From Lachnotalea glycerini (lineage in GTDB: Bacteria; Bacillota; Clostridia; Lachnospirales; Lachnospiraceae): a stretch of DNA of 64,000 nt. The notes below the pieces were generated by a model. The model worked only from the letters and a program-made list of their open reading frames with translations. It was not told the DNA's origin and made no database searches. Positions 37,595 to 46,745 of this stretch are shown piece by piece (the stretch's first letter is position 1; every line of letters starts with the position of its first letter). Where the stretch lies: assembly GCF_003201285.1 (NCBI RefSeq), contig NZ_QICS01000004.1:218032-282031 (forward strand), in the 5' to 3' direction. The position numbers and the translations under genes are program-made.

Positions 37595-38860
37595 ATGAAA
37601 ATGAAACTTTTGGCATTCCTTATGATTGCTACATTGTTCGGATCTTTGACTGGCTGTGGTAAGGATACAAAAACAACACAATCTATGGAGGTTACACAAG
37701 AACCAGTAGAGGCTGAGGCGGTTACGCTTAGAATTTGGGCACCTGAAAATCAAATTCAAAATGGAACAATGGATTCTATGACGAAATCATTTCAGGCATT
37801 ACATCCAGAATGGAATATCACTTTTACAGTTGAAACGCAAGGCGAGGATACGGCGAAAGAAGAAATTCTTAAAGACGTTACTGCTGCAGGTGATGTATTC
37901 TTCTTTGCAAATGACCAATTAAATGAATTAGTAAATGCAGGAGCTATTGCAAGACTAGGCGGCTTGGCTGAAGAGATGGTGAAATCTACCATGGCTAATG
38001 AAGTTGCTAATACCGTAACCATCGATGGAGCGATCTATGGGATTCCGTTCACGCATAACACATTCTTCATGTATTATGACAAATCACTGTTAAATGAAGA
38101 TGATATTCAATCAGTGGAAAGCATTATGGCAAAAGAAACAGCGGATAATGTATATAATTTTTGCTTTGATTCGGCTGGCGGCTGGAAACTAAGCTCCTGG
38201 TATTATGGAGCAGGTTTAACGGTCTATGGGGAAAGCCAGACAGATTTTTCAGCCGGAGCTGACTGGAATAATGCAACCGGTGTTTCGGTAACTAACTACT
38301 TAATTGATTTGATTCATAATCCTAAGTGTGCATATATGGAGGATGTCTCTTTATCTGAATTAACACAAGATCATAGAGTGGGAGCATGGTTTGATGGTTC
38401 TTGGAATTACAATTTATACAAAGATGCATTAGGTGATGATTTGGGCTTATCTGTAATTCCTACCTTTAACCCAGATGGAACGGACTACCAATTAAAGAGC
38501 TTCTATGGTTCCAAAGCAATCGGCGTTAATTCTCAAGCAGCTTATCCTGCCGTAGCAGTAGCTTTTGCTCAATATCTTGGCAGTGAAGAAATGCAAATGC
38601 AACGTTTTGAAGAAAGCGGTCAGGTGCCAACTAATCTTACGGCCGGTGAATCAGCAGAAGTTCAGGCTGACGAAATTGCTAAAGTCATTGTAGACGAAGC
38701 TAACACGGCATCTGTCATGCAGCCCACATCGACTGAATTCAGTTCAAGATATTGGTCAAATGTAGAAGGCATTGCTACTGAAATCAGAAGCGGTGAATTA
38801 AACAAAGATAATGTACAAGAAAAATTAAATACTTTTGTTGCTTCTCTGGTAGTAGAATAA
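37595..38860 (+). CDS. malE: maltose/maltodextrin-binding lipoprotein
   Basis: 421 residues. Lipobox LTGCGK (Cys about 17) followed by a MalE-type cluster D fold: LRIWAPENQIQNGTMDSMTKSF at the start, ADGQL-type region read here as FFANDQLNELVNAGAIARL, and YGIPFTHNTFFMYYDKSLL (core PFTHNTFFMYYDK), a strong maltodextrin-binding-protein signature. ATG 37595 follows AAGGAGGG; an in-frame ATG at 37520 would disrupt the signal peptide and lies in the upstream dyad. It serves with MalF and MalG; a hairpin follows the gene, as is common after highly expressed binding-protein genes. Confidence 0.9.
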   Translation: MKMKLLAFLMIATLFGSLTGCGKDTKTTQSMEVTQEPVEAEAVTLRIWAPENQIQNGTMDSMTKSFQALHPEWNITFTVETQGEDTAKEEILKDVTAAGDVFFFANDQLNELVNAGAIARLGGLAEEMVKSTMANEVANTVTIDGAIYGIPFTHNTFFMYYDKSLLNEDDIQSVESIMAKETADNVYNFCFDSAGGWKLSSWYYGAGLTVYGESQTDFSAGADWNNATGVSVTNYLIDLIHNPKCAYMEDVSLSELTQDHRVGAWFDGSWNYNLYKDALGDDLGLSVIPTFNPDGTDYQLKSFYGSKAIGVNSQAAYPAVAVAFAQYLGSEEMQMQRFEESGQVPTNLTAGESAEVQADEIAKVIVDEANTASVMQPTSTEFSSRYWSNVEGIATEIRSGELNKDNVQEKLNTFVASLVVE

Positions 38861-38937
38861 AACAATTTTCGGATGATAAAGAGCAAAATAAATTACGATT
38901 GAATTGACGTATTTGTTACAGAATAAAATAAATTGTA

Positions 38938-38969
38938 AATGGGGAAGTTGTTTTGGCAGCTCCCCATTC
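38938..38969 (+). promoter_or_regulatory. malE-malF intergenic hairpin
   Basis: ATGGGGA (38939-) and TCCCCAT pair around a loop; the extended arms AATGGGGA/TCCCCATT are perfect. No strong T-run follows. Such hairpins after binding-protein genes protect the upstream mRNA and lower downstream expression, giving more MalE than MalF/MalG. Confidence 0.6.
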
Positions 38970-38995
38970 TATCATTTGAGAAAAGAGGTTGGATT

Positions 38996-40390
38996 ATGGC
39001 TTATAAAAAGCAAAATAAGTCTCAAATTAACACACCAATTTATGATGTTGGCTTTAAAACTGCTTTTGGTAAAGGAAATAAAATTACGAAGCTGTCTTTT
39101 GTAATATTTGGTTTAGGCAACCTTCTTCATAAGCAGATACTTCGCGGATTGTTAATGCTGTCATTGGAAATTGCTTATTTTTATTACATGATAAGCTTTG
39201 GCTTTAGCTCAATTAAGAACTTTATAACATTAGGAAGCAGTGTACAAGAAGAAGTTTTTAATGAAACAAAGCAGATTTATGAGTATGTGAAAGGTGACAA
39301 TTCCATGCTTTGCCTGCTTTATGGTGTTATTACGGCAATATTAACTGTTGGCATTATCTTGCTTTTAGAAACTTCTGTAAAAAGTGCATACGATACACAA
39401 AAAAGATTAGAACTGAGTAAGCAAATTCCTGCTTTTAGGGATGATTTAGATTCCTTATTAGAAAATAACCTGCATAAAACATTGCTATTTATGCCTGTTA
39501 TAGGAATTTTGTGTTTTACCATCGTTCCCCTTGTGTTTATGATTTTAATTGCATTTACCAGTTATGATAAAAATCATCAGCCGCCTGGGAATTTATTTGA
39601 TTGGGTGGGATTTGATAATTTTGTTGCAATGTTTTCAAAAGGAAGTACATTGGCCAATACTTTTTGGCCGGTTCTTGGCTGGACTGTAATATGGGCCATT
39701 TCTGCAACATTTACCTGCTACATTCTAGGAATGCTGCTGGCTATGTTGATTAATCGTAAAGGAACCCGATTGAAAGCGTTCTGGAGGTTTTTGTTTGTTA
39801 CGTCTGTTGCGGTTCCACAATTTGTATCCTTACTTACTATGAGAACTATTTTTAATGCCAATGGTCCTTTTAATGCAATATTACGTAACATTGGAATCCT
39901 TGGTTCAACAGAATCCATACCATTTTTTACAGATCCCACATTGGCAAAAATAACGATTATTATAATCAATATCTGGATTGGAGTTCCTTTTACCATGTTA
40001 ACAACCACAGGCATACTTCAAAACATACCCAAAGATTTATATGAGGCAGCAAAAGTTGATGGTGCAAATGCTTTTGTCACTTTCTTCAAAATAACCTTAC
40101 CTTATATGTTATTTGTTACAACGCCAACATTAATTACTACTTTTGTTGGTAATATAAATAACTTTAACGTTATTTATTTGCTATCAGGAGGAGGTCCTCA
40201 ATCACTCGAATTTTATTACGCAGGTAAGACGGATTTGTTAGTTACTTGGCTGTACAAATTAACAATTACAAATAAGGATTATAATATTGGATCGATTATC
40301 GGCATTATTGTTTTTGTCATACTTGCAACATTATCATTATTAACTTATCGCCATTCTGGTTCCTATAAAGATGAGGAGGCTTTCCAATAA
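38996..40390 (+). CDS. malF: maltose/maltodextrin ABC permease MalF
   Basis: 464 residues, about eight helices. An N-terminal extension (1-150) with two extra helices, including KQILRGLLMLSLEIAYFYYM, is typical of clostridial MalF. The core permease has LYEAAKVDGANAFVTFFKI as coupling motif (core YEAAKVDGANAF) and the MalF-typical FNVIYLLSGGGPQ. ATG 38996 follows AAAAGAGG; an upstream in-frame ATG at 38939 lies inside the intergenic hairpin and is unlikely. The stop TAA overlaps the malG ATG by one base. Confidence 0.9.
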   Translation: MAYKKQNKSQINTPIYDVGFKTAFGKGNKITKLSFVIFGLGNLLHKQILRGLLMLSLEIAYFYYMISFGFSSIKNFITLGSSVQEEVFNETKQIYEYVKGDNSMLCLLYGVITAILTVGIILLLETSVKSAYDTQKRLELSKQIPAFRDDLDSLLENNLHKTLLFMPVIGILCFTIVPLVFMILIAFTSYDKNHQPPGNLFDWVGFDNFVAMFSKGSTLANTFWPVLGWTVIWAISATFTCYILGMLLAMLINRKGTRLKAFWRFLFVTSVAVPQFVSLLTMRTIFNANGPFNAILRNIGILGSTESIPFFTDPTLAKITIIIINIWIGVPFTMLTTTGILQNIPKDLYEAAKVDGANAFVTFFKITLPYMLFVTTPTLITTFVGNINNFNVIYLLSGGGPQSLEFYYAGKTDLLVTWLYKLTITNKDYNIGSIIGIIVFVILATLSLLTYRHSGSYKDEEAFQ

Positions 40391-41259
40391 TGAAAAAGAA
40401 AACATCTGTAACAGTGCGGCAATTTGTTTCTAATTCTATTGTGCATGTGTTTTTATCTGTTCTTGGATTAGTATGGGTTTTGCCTATCTTCTTTGTTATC
40501 TTAACATCATTTCGCAAAGAAGGCGGAACCTATAAAAGCTATATTTTACCAAGAGGATATACTCTGGATAATTATAAAAACCTTTTTAGTCAGACCAATA
40601 GTTTAACATTTAGCAGGTGGTTTACCAATACCTTGATTGTTGCAATCTTTACTTGCCTGTTATCCGCTTTTTTTGTTTTAAGTGTATCTTATGCTATGTC
40701 GAGATTAAGGTTTAAACTACGTAAAAAATATATGAGAATTGCTATGATTTTAGGAATGTTTCCGGGTTTTATGTCGATGATTGCTGTTTACTATATATTA
40801 AAAGGATTGGGTTTCTTAGAAGCAGGTCCACTTAAATTAGTGGCATTGGTTATGGTTTATTCGGGAGGTGCCGGATTAGGGTTTTATATAGCGAAAGGCT
40901 TCTTTGATACCATACCCAAAACCATTGATGAGGCTGCTTTTATCGATGGAGCTACTAAATGGGATGTTTTTTGTAAAATTACCATACCTTTATCAAAACC
41001 AATAATTGCTATTACCTTGTTAACATCTTTTATGGGTCCATGGATAGATTATATCTTTGCAAAAGTAATTCTTGGTCAGGATAGAAAATATTATACGATT
41101 GCCATTGGTTTGTGGAGTATGTTGGAAAAAGAGTTTATTGAGTATTACTATACCCAATTCTTTGCCGGCTGCGTGTTAATATCCATACCAATTGCTATTA
41201 TATTCTTAATAACCCAAAGATTTTATGTGGAGGGGGTATCAGGTGCAGTGAAAGGTTAA
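40390..41259 (+). CDS. malG: maltose/maltodextrin ABC permease MalG
   Basis: 289 residues, six helices. The coupling motif is IDEAAFIDGATKWDVFCKI (core DEAAFIDGATKW). The C-terminus FYVEGVSGAVKG is the MalG hallmark. It pairs with MalF. As with the other two sugar importers here, no MalK/MsmX ATPase is in the operon. The debranching-enzyme gene follows after 31 bases with its own ribosome-binding site. Confidence 0.92.
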   Translation: MKKKTSVTVRQFVSNSIVHVFLSVLGLVWVLPIFFVILTSFRKEGGTYKSYILPRGYTLDNYKNLFSQTNSLTFSRWFTNTLIVAIFTCLLSAFFVLSVSYAMSRLRFKLRKKYMRIAMILGMFPGFMSMIAVYYILKGLGFLEAGPLKLVALVMVYSGGAGLGFYIAKGFFDTIPKTIDEAAFIDGATKWDVFCKITIPLSKPIIAITLLTSFMGPWIDYIFAKVILGQDRKYYTIAIGLWSMLEKEFIEYYYTQFFAGCVLISIPIAIIFLITQRFYVEGVSGAVKG

Positions 41260-41290
41260 ATCAGAATCATGTAAAAAATGTGGAGGATAC

Positions 41291-43249
41291 ATGGAATTTA
41301 TATACGGAAAAAATGATTGGAAAACAATGGAGAGAGGGCAGGAAAACTGTTATTTAATAACCAATGGATTAGGCGGTTACTCCTCCTTGACAATGATAGG
41401 TTCTAATACTCGAAATGACCATGCATTATTAATGGCGTGTACCACTGCGCCCAATCATCGTTATCACCTCATTACCAAACTAGAAGAGTCAATCTTACTA
41501 GAGACAGGTACAAAAGTGGAATTATCGAGTCAGGAATACGTGAATTACGCCAAAAACCAAATGGGATTTTTGTATTTAAATCAATTTATGTTTGAATATT
41601 ATCCCATTTGGATCTATCAGGCTGAGGGAGTTGAGATGAAAAAGCAAACGGTAATGGCTTATGGTGAAAATACAATCGGGATACGTTATGAGATTACAAA
41701 TAGCAGAAAAAGTCAAGTGAAATTAATTATAACACCACAGCTTCAATTTGTTCCAAAAGGGGAAACTTTAAATAAAAAACAATCTTTTGAGCTGAAACAG
41801 GATACAATTATCAGTAACAAAATTAAAATTTATTATACTGCAAATGGAGAGCTTAGCGTTTATGATACCGAATATATCGATGATTTATATTATGGCTATG
41901 ATGCAAGAGATGACCGAGCATCCATTGGAGTGACTGCCCATAACCATAATATATCCATACAAGTCAAAGGCTTTGAAAAGAAGAAGCTGGACATTATCTA
42001 TAGTACACAAAAGAATAATCATACACTGGATGGTTTAATCATAGAGGAGATTAAAAGGCAGAGCAGGCTAGTGGAGCAGTCTGGGATAAAAGATGCAACA
42101 GGCAGACAATTAGTAAAAAGTGCAGACCAATATATTGTAGACAGAAAGTCAACCAAAGGAAAAACACTGATGGCAGGTTATCCATTTTTTACCGACTGGG
42201 GAAGAGATACAATGATTTCGGTGGTGGGCTGTTGCATTGTGACTAAACGTTATAAGGAAGCCAAAAGTATTTTTGGCACGTTCTTAGAGCACTGTCAAAA
42301 TGGTTTGATGCCCAATGTATTTTCGGAGGGTGAAAGTGTTCCTTTATATAATACAGTAGATGCTTCCCTTTTATTTATTGGTGCTGTTTATGAGTATTAT
42401 CAGGCAAGTAATGACCTTGATTTTGTAAAGGAAGCTTATGCTGCAATGGAGGATATCATTAAATGGTATCAACAGGGTACAAAATATCACATCAAAATGG
42501 ATACAGACGGTCTGATTATGGCTGGAAGTGGATTAGAGCAGGTAACTTGGATGGATGTTCGTTTTGGAGACATTCTTCCTACGCCAAGGCATGGCAAACC
42601 GGTCGAAGTCAATGCATATTGGTATAATGATTTAAAAATTATGGGGTATTTTGCAAGGTTATTAGGGAAAAAAGACATCCAATATGAAGAACTTGCAAAG
42701 CTGGTAAAAGTCAGCTTTTGTGAAAAATTCTGGAATGAATCCAAAGATTGTTTGAAAGATTTTATTTCAGGGAAAGCAAAAGATAATCAAATACGTTGCA
42801 ATCAAATATGGGCAGTTTCTCAGCCTTTTTCTTTATTGGATCCCAAAAAAGAAAAAATGGTTGTTCATAAGGTATACGAAACGTTATATACACCTTATGG
42901 ATTGCGCAGTTTAAATAAAAATGATAAAGACTATAAACCATTTTATGGTGGAACTCATTTTAACCGTGATATGGCATATCATCAAGGAACTGTGTGGGCG
43001 TTTCCTTTGGGAGCTTATTATTTGGCATATCTTAAAGTAAATGATTATAAAAGGGAGGCAGTTAGCAAAGTGAAAGAACAGTTATGTGCACTTAAAGCTT
43101 GTATGAGAGAAGGGTGCATAGGTCAGATTGCTGAAATCTATGATGGAGAAACCCCTTCTGTATCCAGGGGCTGTTTTGCTCAGGCTTGGAGTGTTGGAGA
43201 ACTATTAAGGGTTTACGCAAAGCTTGAGAATTTAGAAAATTTGAAATAA
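41291..43249 (+). CDS. glycogen debranching enzyme (amylo-alpha-1,6-glucosidase, GH133 type)
   Basis: 652 residues. The N-terminal GDE_N domain (about 1-270) begins YLITNGLGGYSSLTMIG. The C-terminal (alpha/alpha)6 GDE_C domain has MAGYPFFTDWGRDTMISVVG (core FFTDWGRDT), LMPNVFSEGE, AGSGLEQVTWMDVRFGD and HQGTVWAFPLGAYYLA. The WxDxR and GRDT blocks are those of bacterial and archaeal amylo-1,6-glucosidases. It removes single alpha-1,6-linked glucose stubs left by glycogen phosphorylase. It is the last gene before a strong terminator, closing the alpha-glucan locus, and has no signal peptide. Confidence 0.88.
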   Translation: MEFIYGKNDWKTMERGQENCYLITNGLGGYSSLTMIGSNTRNDHALLMACTTAPNHRYHLITKLEESILLETGTKVELSSQEYVNYAKNQMGFLYLNQFMFEYYPIWIYQAEGVEMKKQTVMAYGENTIGIRYEITNSRKSQVKLIITPQLQFVPKGETLNKKQSFELKQDTIISNKIKIYYTANGELSVYDTEYIDDLYYGYDARDDRASIGVTAHNHNISIQVKGFEKKKLDIIYSTQKNNHTLDGLIIEEIKRQSRLVEQSGIKDATGRQLVKSADQYIVDRKSTKGKTLMAGYPFFTDWGRDTMISVVGCCIVTKRYKEAKSIFGTFLEHCQNGLMPNVFSEGESVPLYNTVDASLLFIGAVYEYYQASNDLDFVKEAYAAMEDIIKWYQQGTKYHIKMDTDGLIMAGSGLEQVTWMDVRFGDILPTPRHGKPVEVNAYWYNDLKIMGYFARLLGKKDIQYEELAKLVKVSFCEKFWNESKDCLKDFISGKAKDNQIRCNQIWAVSQPFSLLDPKKEKMVVHKVYETLYTPYGLRSLNKNDKDYKPFYGGTHFNRDMAYHQGTVWAFPLGAYYLAYLKVNDYKREAVSKVKEQLCALKACMREGCIGQIAEIYDGETPSVSRGCFAQAWSVGELLRVYAKLENLENLK

Positions 43250-43290
43250 AAAGTTAAAAGTTATTGATATAAAAAAAGAAGCAGTTACAT

Positions 43291-43334
43291 AAAAAGAGTC
43301 TGTGCAATTAGTTAAAATTGCGCAGACTCTTTTT
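43291..43334 (+). terminator. strong intrinsic terminator of the alpha-glucan locus
   Basis: AAAAAGAGTCTG (43291-43302) pairs with CAGACTCTTTTT (43323-43334), and GCAATT with AATTGC inside past one mismatch. The 3' arm ends in a T-run. Confidence 0.95.
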
Positions 43335-43403
43335 AAATTAAAAAAACACACAAGAATGTATTGTAATATTTGTATAATATTATGTATTTACAACTGGATA
43401 AAA

Positions 43404-43464
43404 TTGACATAAAATATAGGTGTAGCGCAATTATATAACGCAATAGTAGTAATATTGCGCAATA
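43404..43464 (+). promoter_or_regulatory. promoter region with GCGCAAT operator repeats (galactan operon)
   Basis: A -35-like TTGACA is at 43404-43409; the -10 is unclear (TTATAT at 43431 gives a long spacer). GCGCAAT occurs at 43425, ACGCAAT at 43438, and the perfect palindrome TATTGCGCAATA at 43453-43464. Repeats of this kind next to a LacI-controlled operon look like the binding sites of the LacI protein encoded at 48464. The galactanase Shine-Dalgarno GGGAGG follows at once. Confidence 0.6.
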
Positions 43465-43479
43465 AAAGGGAGGGTATGT

Positions 43480-44805
43480 ATGAATAAAACAACAAAGAAA
43501 CGCTTACTGGTTCGTATCGCTCTAGCGGTAAGCATGTTAACCGGGCTGGCAGCAATACCTCAGGCGAGCAGTCAGGTAAAAGCGGCTCAAACGGACACGG
43601 GAATAACGGAGGATTTTATTAGAGGAGTAGATATTTCGAGTATCATAGCATTTGAGCAAATGGGACAAAAATTTTACTATTCCAATGGAGCACAAGGAGA
43701 CATTTTTGATATTCTAAAGGAAGCAGGCGTGAACTATATACGAGTACGTGTGTGGAATGATCCCTATGATACAAAAACGCATCAAGGTTATGGAGGGGGA
43801 AATAATGATATTTACAAGGCCATTGCAATCGGGCAGCGAGCTAAAACGCATGGGATGAAACTATTGGTGGATTTTCAGTATTCTGATTTTTGGGCAGATC
43901 CCGCCAAGCAATATGCACCGAAAGCATGGAAAAATTATACTCCGAAACAAAAAGCCGATGCAGTTTATGACTTCACCTATAGCTCGCTCTCGACACTTTT
44001 ATCCTCGGGTGTGGAAGTGGGTATGGTTCAGATTGGAAATGAGACAATGGGAACTATGGCTGGAATGGGAGGCCTTTATGATGGGGTGTGGAATCTTACT
44101 ACCGGAGTAGGTGCAGCGATGCAAAAGGGCTGTGAGGCGGTCAACGCTATCAACAAACAATATGGATTGAATGGGAAAACGGCTATTTTAAAGGCTTTGC
44201 ATTTTACAGATCCCAATACGACAGCCTCTTGGTATGCCGAGCAGGCTGCAGCCAGAGGAATTGATTATGATGTATTTGCGGTTTCAGCGTATCCGTTTTG
44301 GCATGGCAGTCCTAAGAATTTAGCTGTTACTTTAAAAAACATTGCAAAGACCTATAATAAAAAAGTAATGGTAGCTGAAACTGCTTATCCATATACCTTT
44401 GCCAATGCAGATGCAACAGAAAATAACATAAGATCGCAAAGTGATATGTCAAATTCCGAATATGAAGTCAGTGTTACCGGTCAAAAAAAAGCCATTTATG
44501 ATGTATTCATGGCTGTTGCATCAGTAAACACACAAGCCGGTACAAAAGGTTACGGACTTGGAGGCTTTTATTGGGAACCAGCATGGATTGGTACGGATGC
44601 AGCAAGCAGCGGATTATATGGAACAGGTTTTGCTTCCTCAGTATCCGGAAATTATGAATTGCTCTTTCATAATAGCATTATCGAATATGCAACAGAAGAT
44701 AAAGGAAGCTCTTGGGATAACATGGCGATGTTTGACACAAATGGAAAAGCATTGGATTCCTTACAGGTATTTAATCTTTTGAAGAATGCTGCTTCTAAAC
44801 ATTAG
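43480..44805 (+). CDS. secreted GH53 endo-beta-1,4-galactanase
   Basis: 441 residues. A signal peptide (about 1-35, ending VKA) precedes a single GH53 barrel. The acid/base Glu is in MVQIGNETMG and the nucleophile in VMVAETAYPYTF. GVDISSIIAFEQMG, NYIRVRVWNDPYD and LLVDFQYSDFWADPAKQ are conserved GH53 blocks. It cleaves arabinogalactan-I type beta-1,4-galactan of pectin outside the cell. No additional binding module is seen. It leads an operon whose importer and GH42 enzyme finish the pathway. The start follows GGGAGG. Confidence 0.92.
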   Translation: MNKTTKKRLLVRIALAVSMLTGLAAIPQASSQVKAAQTDTGITEDFIRGVDISSIIAFEQMGQKFYYSNGAQGDIFDILKEAGVNYIRVRVWNDPYDTKTHQGYGGGNNDIYKAIAIGQRAKTHGMKLLVDFQYSDFWADPAKQYAPKAWKNYTPKQKADAVYDFTYSSLSTLLSSGVEVGMVQIGNETMGTMAGMGGLYDGVWNLTTGVGAAMQKGCEAVNAINKQYGLNGKTAILKALHFTDPNTTASWYAEQAAARGIDYDVFAVSAYPFWHGSPKNLAVTLKNIAKTYNKKVMVAETAYPYTFANADATENNIRSQSDMSNSEYEVSVTGQKKAIYDVFMAVASVNTQAGTKGYGLGGFYWEPAWIGTDAASSGLYGTGFASSVSGNYELLFHNSIIEYATEDKGSSWDNMAMFDTNGKALDSLQVFNLLKNAASKH

Positions 44806-44847
44806 CAGATTTATAATAAATAACATTGTCAGAGAAAGGATAGATTG

Positions 44848-45759
44848 ATGAAAAGCATAACCAGACGTATTTCAAAAAACAAAACCCTTTTACTCATGTT
44901 GGTTCCTCCTATTATTTTTGTTGTTCTGTTTAGCTATATTCCTATGTTTGGAATTATTGTGGCGTTTAAAAATTACAATTATTATGGTGGCTTTTTTGGT
45001 AGTCCGTGGGTAGGATTTGATAATTTTCGTTACTTGTTTGTAACCGGAAAAATATGGGATCTTACCAGAAATACTTTGCTTTATAATACTGCGTTTATTT
45101 TCTTTGGAATTATATTTGAGGTGGGGTTTGCAATTATATTAAGTGAAATAACAGGAAAAGTATTTAAAAAAGTATCACAGGGCTTTATTTTTCTACCTTA
45201 TTTTATATCATGGGTAGTGGTTTCTACTATTATGTTGAACATTTTCGGAGAAAATGGAGTACTAAATTCTATATTGGGAACATTTGGTATAGAAGAATTT
45301 AGTATTTATCAGCATGTTTCTCAATGGCCTATTGTGATGGTTTTGGTGAAATTATGGAAGCAGACAGGATATGGAACAGTTGTTTACTTAGCTGCAATTG
45401 CAGGAATCAGCCAGGAAATGACAGAAGCGGCACAAATTGATGGGGCAAGTGTATGGCAGAGAATACGATATATTACAATTCCTAGTCTAAAACCCACTAT
45501 CATCATTATGACATTGCTGGCAATTGGAAATATATTTAGAGGAGACTTTGGAATGTTTTATCAGTTGGTAGGTTCTAACCAACTGCTGTTACAATCTTCC
45601 GATGTCATCGATACCTACGTTTACCGCTCCTTGATTACTACACCAAATATTGGAATGTCGGCGGCGGCCGGCTTGTATCAGTCAGTGTTATGTTTTGTAA
45701 CTATTTGTGCGGCAAACTATATTGTAAAAAAAGTTGATCCGGATTACACCTTGTTTTAG
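44848..45759 (+). CDS. sugar ABC permease, LplB type (galacto-oligosaccharide)
   Basis: 303 residues, six helices, LplB/YteP type. It has LLMLVPPIIFVVLFSYIPMFG at the start and TEAAQIDGASVWQRIRYITIP as coupling motif (core EAAQIDGASVW). ATG 44848 is preferred to the adjacent TTG at 44845, with AGAAAGGA eight bases ahead. It follows the galactanase by 42 bases, so the imported sugars are probably galacto-oligosaccharides. It ends 11 bases before the partner gene. Confidence 0.88.
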   Translation: MKSITRRISKNKTLLLMLVPPIIFVVLFSYIPMFGIIVAFKNYNYYGGFFGSPWVGFDNFRYLFVTGKIWDLTRNTLLYNTAFIFFGIIFEVGFAIILSEITGKVFKKVSQGFIFLPYFISWVVVSTIMLNIFGENGVLNSILGTFGIEEFSIYQHVSQWPIVMVLVKLWKQTGYGTVVYLAAIAGISQEMTEAAQIDGASVWQRIRYITIPSLKPTIIIMTLLAIGNIFRGDFGMFYQLVGSNQLLLQSSDVIDTYVYRSLITTPNIGMSAAAGLYQSVLCFVTICAANYIVKKVDPDYTLF

Positions 45760-45770
45760 GAGGCAGGAAA

Positions 45771-46664
45771 ATGAAAATTAAAAAAGGAAAAGACGCAATT
45801 GTGTTTCAGATTATGGCATACATACTAGTTGGAATTTTTGCTATTGCCTGCATTATACCATTTTACTTGATTATAGTAGGATCAATGACAAAAGAAAATA
45901 TAATCATTACAGAGGGGTATCAATTTTTTGTTACTGCCAAAGAATTTTCATTGGAAGCATATCAGATGGCATTAAAAGATCCCAAAAGTATTATAGGTGC
46001 GTATGGAGTAACAATTTTTGTAACTGTAGTGGGCACAATATTATCCATCTTTTTAACAACAATGGCAGGATATGTTTTGGCAAGACCGGATTTTCCGTGG
46101 AGAAATGGATTTTCATTTTTCTTTTTCTTTACGACCTTGTTTAATGGTGGTCTTGTACCTTGGTACTTGCTTTGTACTAAATATTTAGCTTTTAGCAACC
46201 ATATTTATTCTTTAATAATTCCGGGACTGTTCTCCATTTGGAATATGATTATTGCAAAGAGCTTTATGAAAGGAATTCCGTTTGAAATGACAGAAGCTGC
46301 TAAAATAGACGGAGCAGGAGACTTCTTAATTTTTTATAAGGTAATTATGCCAATGGCAAAGCCGCTTGCTGCAACATTAACTTTGTTTATTGCATTGGCA
46401 TACTGGAATGATTGGTATCATTGTATGCTATTTATGAGTACGAGTGACAACTGGAATTTACAGTATACATTACAGAATATTTTAAACAGTACAACTGCAT
46501 TAAAGCGTGTTGCTGCACAGACTGGAATGCAGGTTGGGCAGCTTCCGTCAGAGGGATTAAAACTTGCAATGACAGTAATTGCTACAGGTCCTATTGTGCT
46601 GCTTTATCCATTTTTGCAGAAATATTTTGTAAAGGGGCTTACAATTGGTGCAGTAAAAGGATAA
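45771..46664 (+). CDS. sugar ABC permease, LplC/YtcP type (galacto-oligosaccharide)
   Basis: 297 residues, six helices. Coupling motif EMTEAAKIDGAGDFLIFYK (core EAAKIDGAGDF). It has the FNGGLVPWYLL segment and C-terminus LQKYFVKGLTIGAVKG of this subgroup. It pairs with the preceding LplB-type permease. The gene order permease, permease, binding protein differs from the first importer, where the binding protein comes first. Confidence 0.9.
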   Translation: MKIKKGKDAIVFQIMAYILVGIFAIACIIPFYLIIVGSMTKENIIITEGYQFFVTAKEFSLEAYQMALKDPKSIIGAYGVTIFVTVVGTILSIFLTTMAGYVLARPDFPWRNGFSFFFFFTTLFNGGLVPWYLLCTKYLAFSNHIYSLIIPGLFSIWNMIIAKSFMKGIPFEMTEAAKIDGAGDFLIFYKVIMPMAKPLAATLTLFIALAYWNDWYHCMLFMSTSDNWNLQYTLQNILNSTTALKRVAAQTGMQVGQLPSEGLKLAMTVIATGPIVLLYPFLQKYFVKGLTIGAVKG

Positions 46665-46745
46665 TTTAGAATTAGAAGTCTTACAAGAGGAAGAATAAGG
46701 AGTGTTTTTAATTTTATTATAGATGAAAAATAGGAGGAAATAACA

